Both the position numbers and the translations under genes were made by a program. A stretch of 16,564 nt of DNA from DASUZB01 sp036377075 (GTDB lineage: Bacteria; Actinomycetota; CALGFH01), in assembly GCA_036377075.1 (NCBI GenBank), contig DASUZB010000027.1:1-16564 (forward strand), in the 5' to 3' direction. Under the pieces are notes generated by a model that saw only the letters and a program-made list of their open reading frames with translations, made no database searches and had not been told where the DNA came from. Below are positions 1 through 6,086 of the stretch, piece by piece (position 1 is the stretch's first letter; each line of letters begins with the position of its first letter).

Positions 1-473
1 TGGTAGCTCACCCACCTCGGCCTCATGCGGGTGACGGTCGACTCCCGGCTCGGCCGGCGGGCAAGCCAGCGGGAGTTCGTCATCGGCTCCAACCGGCGCC
101 GGCTCAAGCGGGCCGGGGTCCGGTTCCGGCCCGGCTGGTCGACGCCTCAGGGCGCACCGTCCGGTTCGCCGACGGCAGCACCCTCGACGCCCGCACCGTG
201 GTCTGGGCGACCGGTTACCGATCCGACTACTCCTGGATCCGCGTGCCCGGCGTGGTCACCGACGGCCGGGTCGTCCACCGGCGCGGCGTCACCAACGTGC
301 CTGGCCTGTACTTCCTCGGCCTGTCGTGGCAGCACACCCGCGGCTCGGCCCTGCTCGGGTTCGTCGACGCCGACGCCGCCCACCTCGCCGAATCCCCTCG
401 CACGGTGGACGCCAGTCGAGTAGAAGGGCTCCTAGCGTACTGGACGTCCCCACCCGCCATGGAGACCCCATGA
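1..473 (+). pseudogene. C-terminal relic of a CzcO/FMO-like flavin-dependent monooxygenase
   Basis: What remains is the C-terminal end of an FAD/NAD(P)H-dependent oxidoreductase of the CzcO / flavin-containing monooxygenase type. The recognisable parts are a basic stretch ending GVRFRP (about 25-131, first frame), then DGSTLDARTVVWATGY (the ATG-motif region before the last FAD strand) and GLYFLGLSWQHTRGSALLGF, followed by a TGA at 471-473, both in the third frame. Two lesions are visible. Positions 4-6 are TAG in the frame that otherwise continues as LTHLGLMRVTVDSR; a tryptophan codon would fit the family there. The reading frame also shifts at about 123-133, between GVRFRP and ARLVDASG. The two frames join into one sensible family sequence, so this is one broken gene. 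The N-terminal FAD-binding half lies outside the window. A sequencing error could explain one lesion but is less likely to explain both. Confidence 0.8.
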
Positions 474-711
474 ACGTGCTCTGGTATCCCGAGCCTGGGC
501 TGGCTGGTGCGAAGCCGAGATCCGGCTCCCTTGTTCGGTTCCCCTGCCCCTAGCGCGATGGCGTGTGGCCTGCACAAAGGAGGAGGCTGTCGTGGTGATG
601 CGGATGTGGCGAGGCTGGCCGCGTGCGCGGGGCAGGTCCAGGTCGATCGTGGCCAGCCCGCCGGACGGTCGCGTCGGTGGGGGAGCTGAGCCGGGGGGAG
701 CGACCCGAGGT
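474..711. other. Intergenic stretch, no recognisable gene
   Basis: This 238-base gap lies between the flavoprotein relic and the broken membrane-protein gene. Open frames exist on both strands, but their products are Arg/Pro/Gly-rich and resemble no family I recognise. A purine-rich AAAGGAGGAGG-like run at about 577-587 looks like a ribosome site, but what follows it has no protein-like composition. The last bases hold a GTG at 712 that is a plausible original start for the downstream relic. Confidence 0.4.
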
Positions 712-1537
712 GTGAGCGGGGCGGTCGCCGGCCCGCGGCCGGCGGTTCCGCTGACCGAGCGGATCCTCTCGCGGCTCCCTGGGCCCCGGCTCGCGTGGGC
801 CGTCGGCTGGGCGCTGGTGCCGTGGCTGAACCTGGCCGTCGTCGCGGCGTCGGGGGCCGGCGGATGGATTCGGACCGGGGTCCCGTTGGCGGAGTCCTCA
901 ACCGGGCAGCGGTCTCCTTCGCGGTGCTGCTGTCGCTGTGGGGCGCGACGCGGATCACCAACCAACTTCGGGGGCGTGGCTGGTCGTCGGGATCCCGCTG
1001 TGGACGGCCGTGTGGGTCTACCTGGGGCTCCAGGTCGGGCTGAACCGTCTCGGACGCGGCCACGTCACGCTCGAGGCCTACCGCGGCGACCGCAGCCTGG
1101 GGCTGCGCCCCGTCGGACGGCTGGCGTTCACCGGCTTCTGGATGCTGTTCGGCAGCGTGGTCCCGCTGGTGCTCACCGCCTCCTCCGACCGCCCCGGGCT
1201 GGTCGTCGGGGTCGGCGTGCTGGCGGCCGGTGTGAGCCTGTTCTTCCTGTCCTTACGCCACCTGAACCGCCAGATGGTGGCGGCGAAACAGCGCGAGCTC
1301 GAGCTGGCACTGGACCTGTACGTGCAGGCCTACCAGGTGGTCCGGGACGAACCCACGCTGGAAGTCCTGCAGCGGCAGGTCGGCCTGCTGAACGCCGCCG
1401 AGGCCCTGGAGAAGCGGGCGGAGCGCATCCAGGAGTGGCCGTTCGACGAGGCCACCTTCGCCCGCGTGGTGACCATTGCCTCCAGCGTCGCCGCCGTCAT
1501 CATCAGCGACCTCATCCTTGACCCGGCTTGGCTGTAG
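712..1537 (+). pseudogene. Multi-pass membrane protein gene broken by two frameshifts
   Basis: Three frames each hold a consecutive part of one membrane protein. Frame 1 (from about 712) gives LTERILSRLPGPRLAWAVGW and a hydrophobic segment. The frame then changes near 893 to give VLNRAAVSFAVLLSLWGATR. It changes again near 966-975 to give AWLVVGIPLWTAVWVYLGLQ, which stays open to the TAG at 1535-1537. The last part has two further hydrophobic segments (around GFWMLFGSVVPLVLTAS and VVGVGVLAAGVSLFFLSL), a Glu/Arg/Leu-rich helical stretch, and a final hydrophobic helix ARVVTIASSVAAVIISDLIL. I do not recognise a named function; it resembles uncharacterised actinobacterial integral membrane proteins. 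The GTG at 712 is a possible start, preceded by a G-rich purine run at 692-699. Two shifts within about 90 bases, where real genes elsewhere in the window are clean, argue for decay rather than sequencing error. Confidence 0.7.
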
Positions 1538-1542
1538 CGAAG

Positions 1543-1828
1543 GCACGGCGATGGAGAAGCCTCGACCCAGCCGGTCACCGAGGCGATCCGCTGGGACAGC
1601 ACGATCTGGCCTTGATCCCGCCGCTCCGCTTCGGCCGGCCAGATCCAGCGTTTCGTCGGGCCGTGCGGCAAGCGTCGCCAAGGTGATAGGCCGTCCCACC
1701 GTGGTCGGCCATGGCGGCGTCCAGCACGCCTGCCAGCCGGACCAGCAGGCGTCGCCGGCGGGATGGCCGAAGGTATCGTGGCAGGCATTGGCTCCGTCCA
1801 GGTCGAACAGCATCACTACCGCTGCTTG
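1543..1828 (-). pseudogene. GGDEF-domain (diguanylate cyclase) relic
   Basis: Read on the reverse strand, one frame begins AAVVMLFDLDGANACHDTFG and HPAGDA, a very close match to the conserved start of GGDEF domains (LxDLDxFKxxNDTxGHxxGD). A second frame continues LLVRLAGVLDAAMADHGGTA and YHLG. The first frame then resumes with LAARPDETLDLAG and GRGFSIAV, which matches the later GGDEF strand. Where GGDEF itself should be (about 1668-1682) the sequence reads LGDAC, so the catalytic GG[D/E]EF motif is lost. At least two frame changes are needed. The relic stops abruptly next to the 3' end of the membrane-protein relic, so both ends of the ancestral gene are missing. In intact proteins this domain makes cyclic di-GMP; this copy cannot. 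Confidence 0.75.
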
Positions 1829-2122
1829 CCCAGCGGCCGTCCACCGACCGGGTGGTGGCCGACTACCGCGCCGCCGCCGACCTCAGCTCGTGCTGGTGAT
1901 CGCGCAACCAACGAACCGCCGGTGCGACATGACCAGATCGTGCGGCTGCTCACCCTGCGGTTCGCGGACGTGGGTCCGGCGGAGGATCATGTGCACGACG
2001 GTTTGGCCACATGGCAGCAATCTGCGAGCAAGCGGGTGCCGTTCGTCGCGATGCCGCCATGACGGCCCGAGTCGACCAGGATCGAGACAGACGAGAGATC
2101 GCCCAAGGAGCAGGAGGTCATC
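1829..2122. other. Non-coding or heavily decayed stretch upstream of the CHRD gene
   Basis: About 290 bases between the GGDEF relic and the CHRD gene. Short open frames exist on both strands but none gives a family I can recognise. No clear -35/-10 pair was found for the CHRD gene, whose promoter should lie here. The only convincing signal is the AGGAGG at 2112-2117 immediately before that gene. Confidence 0.35.
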
Positions 2123-2578
2123 GTGCGACTTCGCGCCCTGTTGCTGGTTGCCGCCCTCGCTGTGGTCGGCACGCTCGCCGTGAACGCTCCCGCCTACGCC
2201 GGGGGCCGGCCGTTCTCGACCATGCTCACCGGCGCGGCGGAGGTGCCGGGGCCGGGCGACCCGGACGCGAGCGGCAGCGCGTCCCTCACGCTCAACCAGG
2301 GCCAAGGTGAGGTCTGCTTCGAGCTGAGCTGGGCGGGGATCGACGGCACCGTGGTCGCCGCGCACGTCCACGCCGCTCCTGTCGGGGTCGCCGGGCCGGT
2401 GGTGGTCCCGCTGTTCACCGGCGTCGCCCTCCAGGGCACCGACAGCGCGAGCGGGTGCATCTCGGGCGTGAGCGAGGAGCTGGTCAAGGCCATCAGGCAC
2501 GACCCGGCAAGCTACTACGTCAACGTTCACAGCACCGTGTTCCCAGCGGGGGCGGCCCGCGGGCAGCTCGGCAGGTAG
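2123..2578 (+). CDS. Secreted CHRD-domain protein
   Basis: The product has 151 residues. It starts with a signal peptide (MRLRA, then hydrophobic residues 6-21, probable cleavage after AYA at about residue 26), so it is exported. The rest is a single CHRD domain (about 31-150), seen in TMLTGAAEVPGPGDPDASGS, a central AAHVHAAPVGVAGPVVVPLF and the C-terminal signature YYVNVHSTVFPAGAARGQL. CHRD was first described in chordin and is common in secreted bacterial proteins; its molecular function in bacteria is not established. Two cysteines (66 and 112) could form a disulfide. The GTG at 2123 is chosen because AGGAGG at 2112-2117 lies five bases upstream and the signal peptide begins right there. 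The gene is intact, although relics lie on both sides. No clear terminator follows it. Confidence 0.92.
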   Translation: MRLRALLLVAALAVVGTLAVNAPAYAGGRPFSTMLTGAAEVPGPGDPDASGSASLTLNQGQGEVCFELSWAGIDGTVVAAHVHAAPVGVAGPVVVPLFTGVALQGTDSASGCISGVSEELVKAIRHDPASYYVNVHSTVFPAGAARGQLGR

Positions 2579-2644
2579 GCGGCCAGTCGGCGGTGTCAAG
2601 GCCCGCGCCTGGATTGCGGTCCGGCGCTCCTGCCGATCCGCGGC

Positions 2645-2718
2645 GCCCCATCCAACGTGGCGGGTCGACGAGGCCACCTTGGCGCGCGTGGTGACCATCG
2701 CGTCCAACATCGCGACTG
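2645..2718 (+). repeat. Second, decayed copy of the 3' end of the membrane-protein gene
   Basis: Bases 2663-2715 align without gaps to 1441-1493, inside the broken membrane-protein gene, with only scattered mismatches. The shared core includes tcgacgaggccacctt and gcgtggtgacca. Translated, this copy reads VDEATLARVVTIASNIA against FDEATFARVVTIASSVA in the first. Weaker similarity extends left to about 2645 (catcca...gtggc). The direct repeat therefore brackets the GGDEF relic and the CHRD gene. I read it as the last remnant of a paralogous gene or of a duplication. Confidence 0.65.
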
Positions 2719-2761
2719 CTAGATGGTCACCGTCAGCTCGGCGGGGCTCATCGCGGATCGC

Positions 2762-3505
2762 TCAGGGGGATCGGCGGGAACGCCCGGTTGGGCTGGTGGT
2801 GGGGGCGATCCGCGGGGCGCGTTGGCCATCACCTGCTCCATCGTCCGGATGGCTCGTGACGCCCGTCGCTGAAGGGGGTGGTGCGACGGCTTGTTCGTCA
2901 AGGGATTGCAGGGTACGGCGCACCCACGTTCGCCTGCGAAGGCGGCGGATCGCCTCGCGGCGGCACTGCTGGCTGCAGAACTTGCGCTGCCGGTAGTCGC
3001 GACCGGGCGGAACGACCGAGCAGAACCAGACGCCACAAATCGGGCATTCCTGGCCCTCGCGGAACCTTCGGTGGGCTTTCGATCGGGAGATTCTCTGCGC
3101 TGCTGCCAGCTCAGGGTCGTCCTTCTCCGCTTGGAGCGAACGCCGCCAGGCTTCGAAGGCCTGCTGGCGCACGGCATTCAGGTGCGCCACGCGACGCTTG
3201 CGTTGCTGGTCGTCGTAGTTGGCCTCTCGGGTGGCGGCCGCGGCCGCCCGCACCTCCGGTCGATGCAGCCATCGACTCGGGTGTTGGTCGTGCGCCAGCT
3301 CGCGGTGGCGTTCGCTCAGGCCGTCGGAGCACAGCGGTGTGCCGGGGGCCAGCCCGGCGAGCTCGCGAAGCTCGTCGGCGTAGACCCCGTGCACCAGCAC
3401 CGTGTGGTTCGCCAAGGAGCGCAACCCACCCCGATCGCACCACGGACAGCGCTGCGCTTCGATGCACTCCCGCAGCAAGGCCTGGTCGATGGACCCATAC
3501 TTCAC
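2762..3505 (-). CDS. Putative DNA-binding protein with two zinc-finger motifs (MucR/Ros-like N-terminus)
   Basis: The product has 247 residues and begins at a GTG (3505) preceded on its strand by a GGGAGGGG ribosome site about seven bases away. The N-terminus has a Cys2-His2 pattern: C20-PW-C23, H34 and H39, followed by GVYADELRELAGL. That order (finger, HG, acidic/Leu helix, GL) resembles Ros/MucR-type single zinc fingers. A Gln/Arg-rich linker with predicted helices (about 85-150) follows, then a second cysteine set: C154-PI-C157 and C177-SQQ-C181, a treble-clef-like arrangement followed by the basic helix RREAIRRLRRR. The last 40 residues are Pro/Ser/Thr-rich and probably disordered. Two metal sites and strongly basic helices suggest nucleic-acid binding, as a regulator or a phage-derived protein. 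No endonuclease motif (HNH) is visible. The target is unknown. The 103-base gap to the next reverse gene does not rule out cotranscription. Confidence 0.7.
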   Translation of the reverse strand: MKYGSIDQALLRECIEAQRCPWCDRGGLRSLANHTVLVHGVYADELRELAGLAPGTPLCSDGLSERHRELAHDQHPSRWLHRPEVRAAAAATREANYDDQQRKRRVAHLNAVRQQAFEAWRRSLQAEKDDPELAAAQRISRSKAHRRFREGQECPICGVWFCSVVPPGRDYRQRKFCSQQCRREAIRRLRRRTWVRRTLQSLDEQAVAPPPSATGVTSHPDDGAGDGQRAPRIAPTTSPTGRSRRSP

Positions 3506-3607
3506 GCCGCATCCCCTCCCGGAATGCAGCCACTCGGAAATCCCCGCGCGAACGCTCCACGCCCCCGACCGCTGGGACGCCGGGGTCAGCTGGGGTAGGA
3601 GCGCGGA

Positions 3608-4198
3608 TCAGCAGGCGGGAGGGGCCCGGACGCCCACCGCCGCCAGGCCGAGCAGGCGCGTGGGCATGGCGGCGGGCTGCGAGGGCGGTGGGAGCACGGC
3701 AGGCCGGACGGGGAGCTTCCTCCGCAGGAGGATGCGGGCGATTCGTGCAGCCGCACGCGCGAACCGTGACAGGAAGGCCCCGAGGAGGGTCGCGACGACG
3801 AGCTGAACCGCCAACCCCACCAGGAAGGGAGCCTGCAGGAAAAGGTCAAGGCCCCCTGTCCCGGAGGCGAGGCGCTCGGTCGCCTCCAGCAGGACGAACG
3901 CGGGGAGCTGCATCCCGGCCAGGCGGGCCACGAGGTGGCGGAGGCGCGGCTGGCCCAGGTCGGCATCACGTGCGCGGGCTACCGCCCGTGACCCCGTCGC
4001 TACGAGGGCCACAAGGCCGAGGGCAGCGGCCACCGCGGCGGCACGGGGCCAGTACCCGTGCCCGGTTTGCTCGAGCAGCCGTTCCCGCTCGTGGGCGTGG
4101 GGAACCGCGATCAGGTAGGCCAGCCAGTGGGACAGAACGAGGCCCGCCCCCACGGCACTGGCGACGACGATCCCTGCGAACGGGCGTCTCCTGAGCAC
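3608..4198 (-). CDS. Small integral membrane protein, four predicted helices
   Basis: The product has 196 residues with four hydrophobic segments at about 8-31, 52-72, 90-108 and 123-147. A conserved-looking loop follows the first helix (SHWLAYLIAVPHAHERERLL and EQTGHGYW), rich in histidines (24, 34, 36, 47). A basic stretch follows the fourth helix (RFARAAARIARILLRRK), and the Pro-rich tail ends RAPPAC. Similar short proteins with an HxxxYL...HAHER...TGHGY motif occur in Actinobacteria as uncharacterised genes; I recall some near copper-handling genes, but nothing in this window confirms that. The GTG at 4198 gives the basic MLRRRP start expected before a first transmembrane helix. No strong ribosome site is visible upstream. 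It is divergent from LVIVD-1 and shares its upstream region. Confidence 0.75.
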   Translation of the reverse strand: MLRRRPFAGIVVASAVGAGLVLSHWLAYLIAVPHAHERERLLEQTGHGYWPRAAAVAAALGLVALVATGSRAVARARDADLGQPRLRHLVARLAGMQLPAFVLLEATERLASGTGGLDLFLQAPFLVGLAVQLVVATLLGAFLSRFARAAARIARILLRRKLPVRPAVLPPPSQPAAMPTRLLGLAAVGVRAPPAC

Positions 4199-4376
4199 CG
4201 CACCAGCCTACCGCAGTCCTGCTGCGGCAGGGCGTCCGGCATTGGCCGTAACTACGGCCAGCCGCGTAGCGCTGTTACGGACGCGGGCCTATTCAGGCCG
4301 GTGGGCGAGAGGGCCATATTGGCCATATTGGGAGACTGAGGGCCGACCCGTGTTGGGTCGGGGGAGGGAGGGCACG
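4199..4376. promoter_or_regulatory. Divergent control region with an 18-base operator-like palindrome
   Basis: This 178-base region separates two divergent genes. It contains a near-perfect dyad, TGGCCGTA-AC-TACGGCCA (4243-4260), of the size bound by dimeric regulators. Other structure includes the stem CCGCAG/CTGCGG (4211-4216, 4222-4227), GGCCT-ATTC-AGGCC (4286-4299), and a perfect tandem 9-mer GGCCATATT x2 (4312-4329), which is unusually AT-rich for this genome. A small hairpin CCGACCC/GGGTCGG (4343-4349, 4355-4361) lies just before the LVIVD-1 ribosome site GGAGGGAGGG (4363-4372). No consensus -35/-10 pair stands out. The regulatory role is inferred from position and symmetry. Confidence 0.45.
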
Positions 4377-5849
4377 ATGCGACGGCAGGGTCTTCTCGTG
4401 GCGGGCACCGTCCTTGTGGCGCTGCTCGCCACCCAGCTCGGTGCCGGCGCGGCAACCAGGGCGGGCGACAGCCAGCGCTTGACGACCCGGATGCTGCGGG
4501 CGGCGGCGGGCCTGCGCTCCACCGCCGCCGACCCGGGCGCGAGCAAGCCGGCGGGCCGGCACACCCGCCAGCTCGGGCGGCTGCTCATCCCGGGCGGGCT
4601 CCACGGCGACGTGTGGGCGCACGGCGACTTCGCCTACGTCGGCACCTGGAGCGGGCCCTGCCCGGGCACCGGCGTGAAGATCATCGACACCTCCAACCCC
4701 GCCAGCCCGCGGCTGGTGGCGACGGCCGGCGGCTACCCGAACACCTCCGCCGAGGACATGGAGGTCATCTCGGTGCGGACGCCGGCGTTCACCGGCGACC
4801 TGCTCGCCACCGGCCTGCAGGACTGCGGCCTGGAGGGCCAGGCCCCCGGGCGCACCGGGGTCGACCTGTGGGACGTGACCGACCCGCGCCACCCCGCGCA
4901 CCTTGGGTTCTTCGACACCGGGTCCGGGGGCACGCACGAGGTCTCGCTCACCAAGCAGGTCCGCGGCGGCCAGGAGCGGGTCTTCGCGCTGGCGGCCGTG
5001 CCGTTCTCCGAGCTCGCCTCTGGCGGGACGGTCGGCGACTTCCAGCTCCTCGAGGTCACCGACCCGCGCCACCCGGTCCGCACCGACGACTGGGGCGCCG
5101 GCAAGGACGGCGGCCTGCCGTTCGGGATCGCCGGCGCCGGCCTGCCGGCCCCGTTCGACTGCACCCCGCCGCCGGGGCAGGCGCCGCTGTGCCGCGGCCA
5201 CTTCGCGGCGGTCTTCGACCACAGCGCCTCGCCCAGCGCCGACGGCATGACCGCCTACCTGGCCTACTGGGACGCCGGCGCGATCATCCTCGACATCTCC
5301 AACCCCGCCGCCGTCCGCATGGTCGGCCGCACGCCCTACCCGGCGGGCAGCGAGGGCGACACCCACTCGGCGATGCCCAACGCCGCCGGGACGGTGCTGG
5401 TCACCACCGACGAGGACTTCAGCCCCGGCGAGACGGTCGCCGCCGGCGAGCCCAAGGAGCGGGGCGACACCTGGGGCTTCGCGCGCATCTGGGGGATCGC
5501 CGACCCCGCCAGCCCGCGGCACCTGAGCGACTTCGCCACGCCGCACTCGCTGACCAACTCGACCTCGGGCTTCTACTCGGTCCACAACCCGCAGATCCGG
5601 GGCACCACGCTGTACCTGAGCTGGTACTCCGACGGGCTGCGCATCGTCGACATCGCCAACCCGAGCCAGCCACGGGAGGTCGGCTTCTACCGGACCAAGC
5701 CGACGCTCGACCCGACCGGGGTCTTCGCCAGCTTCGGCCCGGCCGGCAGGCACCCGATCCCCTTCGTCTGGGGCGTCTACCCGCTCGGCGGGCGGATCTT
5801 CCTCAGCGACATCAACTTCGGCCTGTACGTCGTCACCCGCACCAAATAG
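4377..5849 (+). CDS. LVIVD-1: secreted LVIVD-repeat beta-propeller protein
   Basis: The product has 490 residues. A signal peptide occupies about 1-26 (MRRQ, hydrophobic core, AGA). Six LVIVD-type repeats end in the signature [VI]xDxxNPxxPxxV: at about 99-117 (VKIIDTSNPASPRLVATA), 161-180, 221-240, 301-320, 368-387 and 420-439 (LRIVDIANPSQPREVGFY). LVIVD repeats form blades of an extracellular beta-propeller; the ligand of such proteins is mostly unknown. Histidines start the inner strand of several blades (H76, H187, H282, H330, H403). Four cysteines (95, 150, 262, 272) fit two disulfides. The acidic motif TDEDFSP (344-350) is shared with LVIVD-2. The ATG at 4377 is chosen because a GGAGGGAGGG ribosome site precedes it and the signal peptide begins there, although the frame is open further upstream. 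It is the first of five neighbouring family members and ends just before a strong hairpin. Confidence 0.92.
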   Translation: MRRQGLLVAGTVLVALLATQLGAGAATRAGDSQRLTTRMLRAAAGLRSTAADPGASKPAGRHTRQLGRLLIPGGLHGDVWAHGDFAYVGTWSGPCPGTGVKIIDTSNPASPRLVATAGGYPNTSAEDMEVISVRTPAFTGDLLATGLQDCGLEGQAPGRTGVDLWDVTDPRHPAHLGFFDTGSGGTHEVSLTKQVRGGQERVFALAAVPFSELASGGTVGDFQLLEVTDPRHPVRTDDWGAGKDGGLPFGIAGAGLPAPFDCTPPPGQAPLCRGHFAAVFDHSASPSADGMTAYLAYWDAGAIILDISNPAAVRMVGRTPYPAGSEGDTHSAMPNAAGTVLVTTDEDFSPGETVAAGEPKERGDTWGFARIWGIADPASPRHLSDFATPHSLTNSTSGFYSVHNPQIRGTTLYLSWYSDGLRIVDIANPSQPREVGFYRTKPTLDPTGVFASFGPAGRHPIPFVWGVYPLGGRIFLSDINFGLYVVTRTK

Positions 5850-5854
5850 GGAAG

Positions 5855-5894
5855 GGGTGCGGGAGGGCCGCCGCGCGGCGGCCCTCCCGCACCC
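5855..5894 (+). terminator. Strong hairpin after LVIVD-1 (perfect 40-base palindrome)
   Basis: Starting five bases after the LVIVD-1 stop codon, bases 5855-5874 and 5875-5894 are exact reverse complements, giving a 20-base-pair stem, nearly all G-C, with its centre at CCGC|GCGG. No T-run follows, as is common for actinobacterial hairpin terminators. Position and strength make it the probable LVIVD-1 terminator. Confidence 0.8.
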
Positions 5895-5933
5895 GAACGG
5901 CCACCACGGTCGGCTCGGCGCCGCGAACAGCCC

Positions 5934-5962
5934 TTGGCGGCCACGGCGCCACGCGGTAGGTT
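5934..5962 (+). promoter_or_regulatory. Candidate promoter for LVIVD-2
   Basis: TTGGCG (5934-5939) and TAGGTT (5957-5962) are separated by exactly 17 bases. They resemble the TTGACA / TANNNT elements used by the main actinobacterial sigma factor. Transcription would start near 5969, leaving a leader of about 118 bases before the LVIVD-2 ATG. It lies downstream of the LVIVD-1 hairpin, which fits a separate transcript. Confidence 0.4.
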
Positions 5963-5975
5963 CCCGAGGCCGACC

Positions 5976-5998
5976 GACTAGCCCGATCAGACTAGCCC
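5976..5998 (+). repeat. Paired 9-base direct repeats in the LVIVD-2 leader
   Basis: GACTAGCCC occurs at 5976-5984 and again at 5990-5998, separated by GATCA, a 14-base period. The pair begins about 14 bases after the candidate -10 element, a possible site for a repressor or an RNA-level control. Function is inferred from placement only. Confidence 0.35.
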
Positions 5999-6086
5999 TG
6001 CCGGCCCGTCGACCTCGTTGGCCCATACCGTCGGCGACGACCCCAAACCTTCGACCCGGGTCCGTCGTGTCAACAGGGAGGTTGGC

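Noticed and set aside
1..1828. Sequencing or assembly error as the cause of the broken genes
   Set aside because: The intact genes from 2.1 to 12.8 kb and 13.6 to 16.5 kb show no frame errors, whereas lesions are grouped in two blocks and include a nonsense codon and truncations. True decay is more likely, although read data would be needed to be certain.
2878..4194. Forward open frame of about 438 codons across the zinc-finger and membrane-protein genes
   Set aside because: It is antisense to both reverse-strand genes, extremely Arg/Gly/Pro-rich, and lacks a ribosome site.
4861..5700. Recurring gaccgacccgcgccacccg-type strings in the LVIVD genes, considered as DNA repeats
   Set aside because: They encode the DPRHP/NPASP repeat signature in phase with the codons, so they are protein repeats and not mobile or regulatory DNA.
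4293..6026. Long reverse open frame (about 577 codons) opposite LVIVD-1
   Set aside because: Pure antisense shadow; composition dominated by Arg, Gly, Ala, Val and Asp, with no family resemblance.
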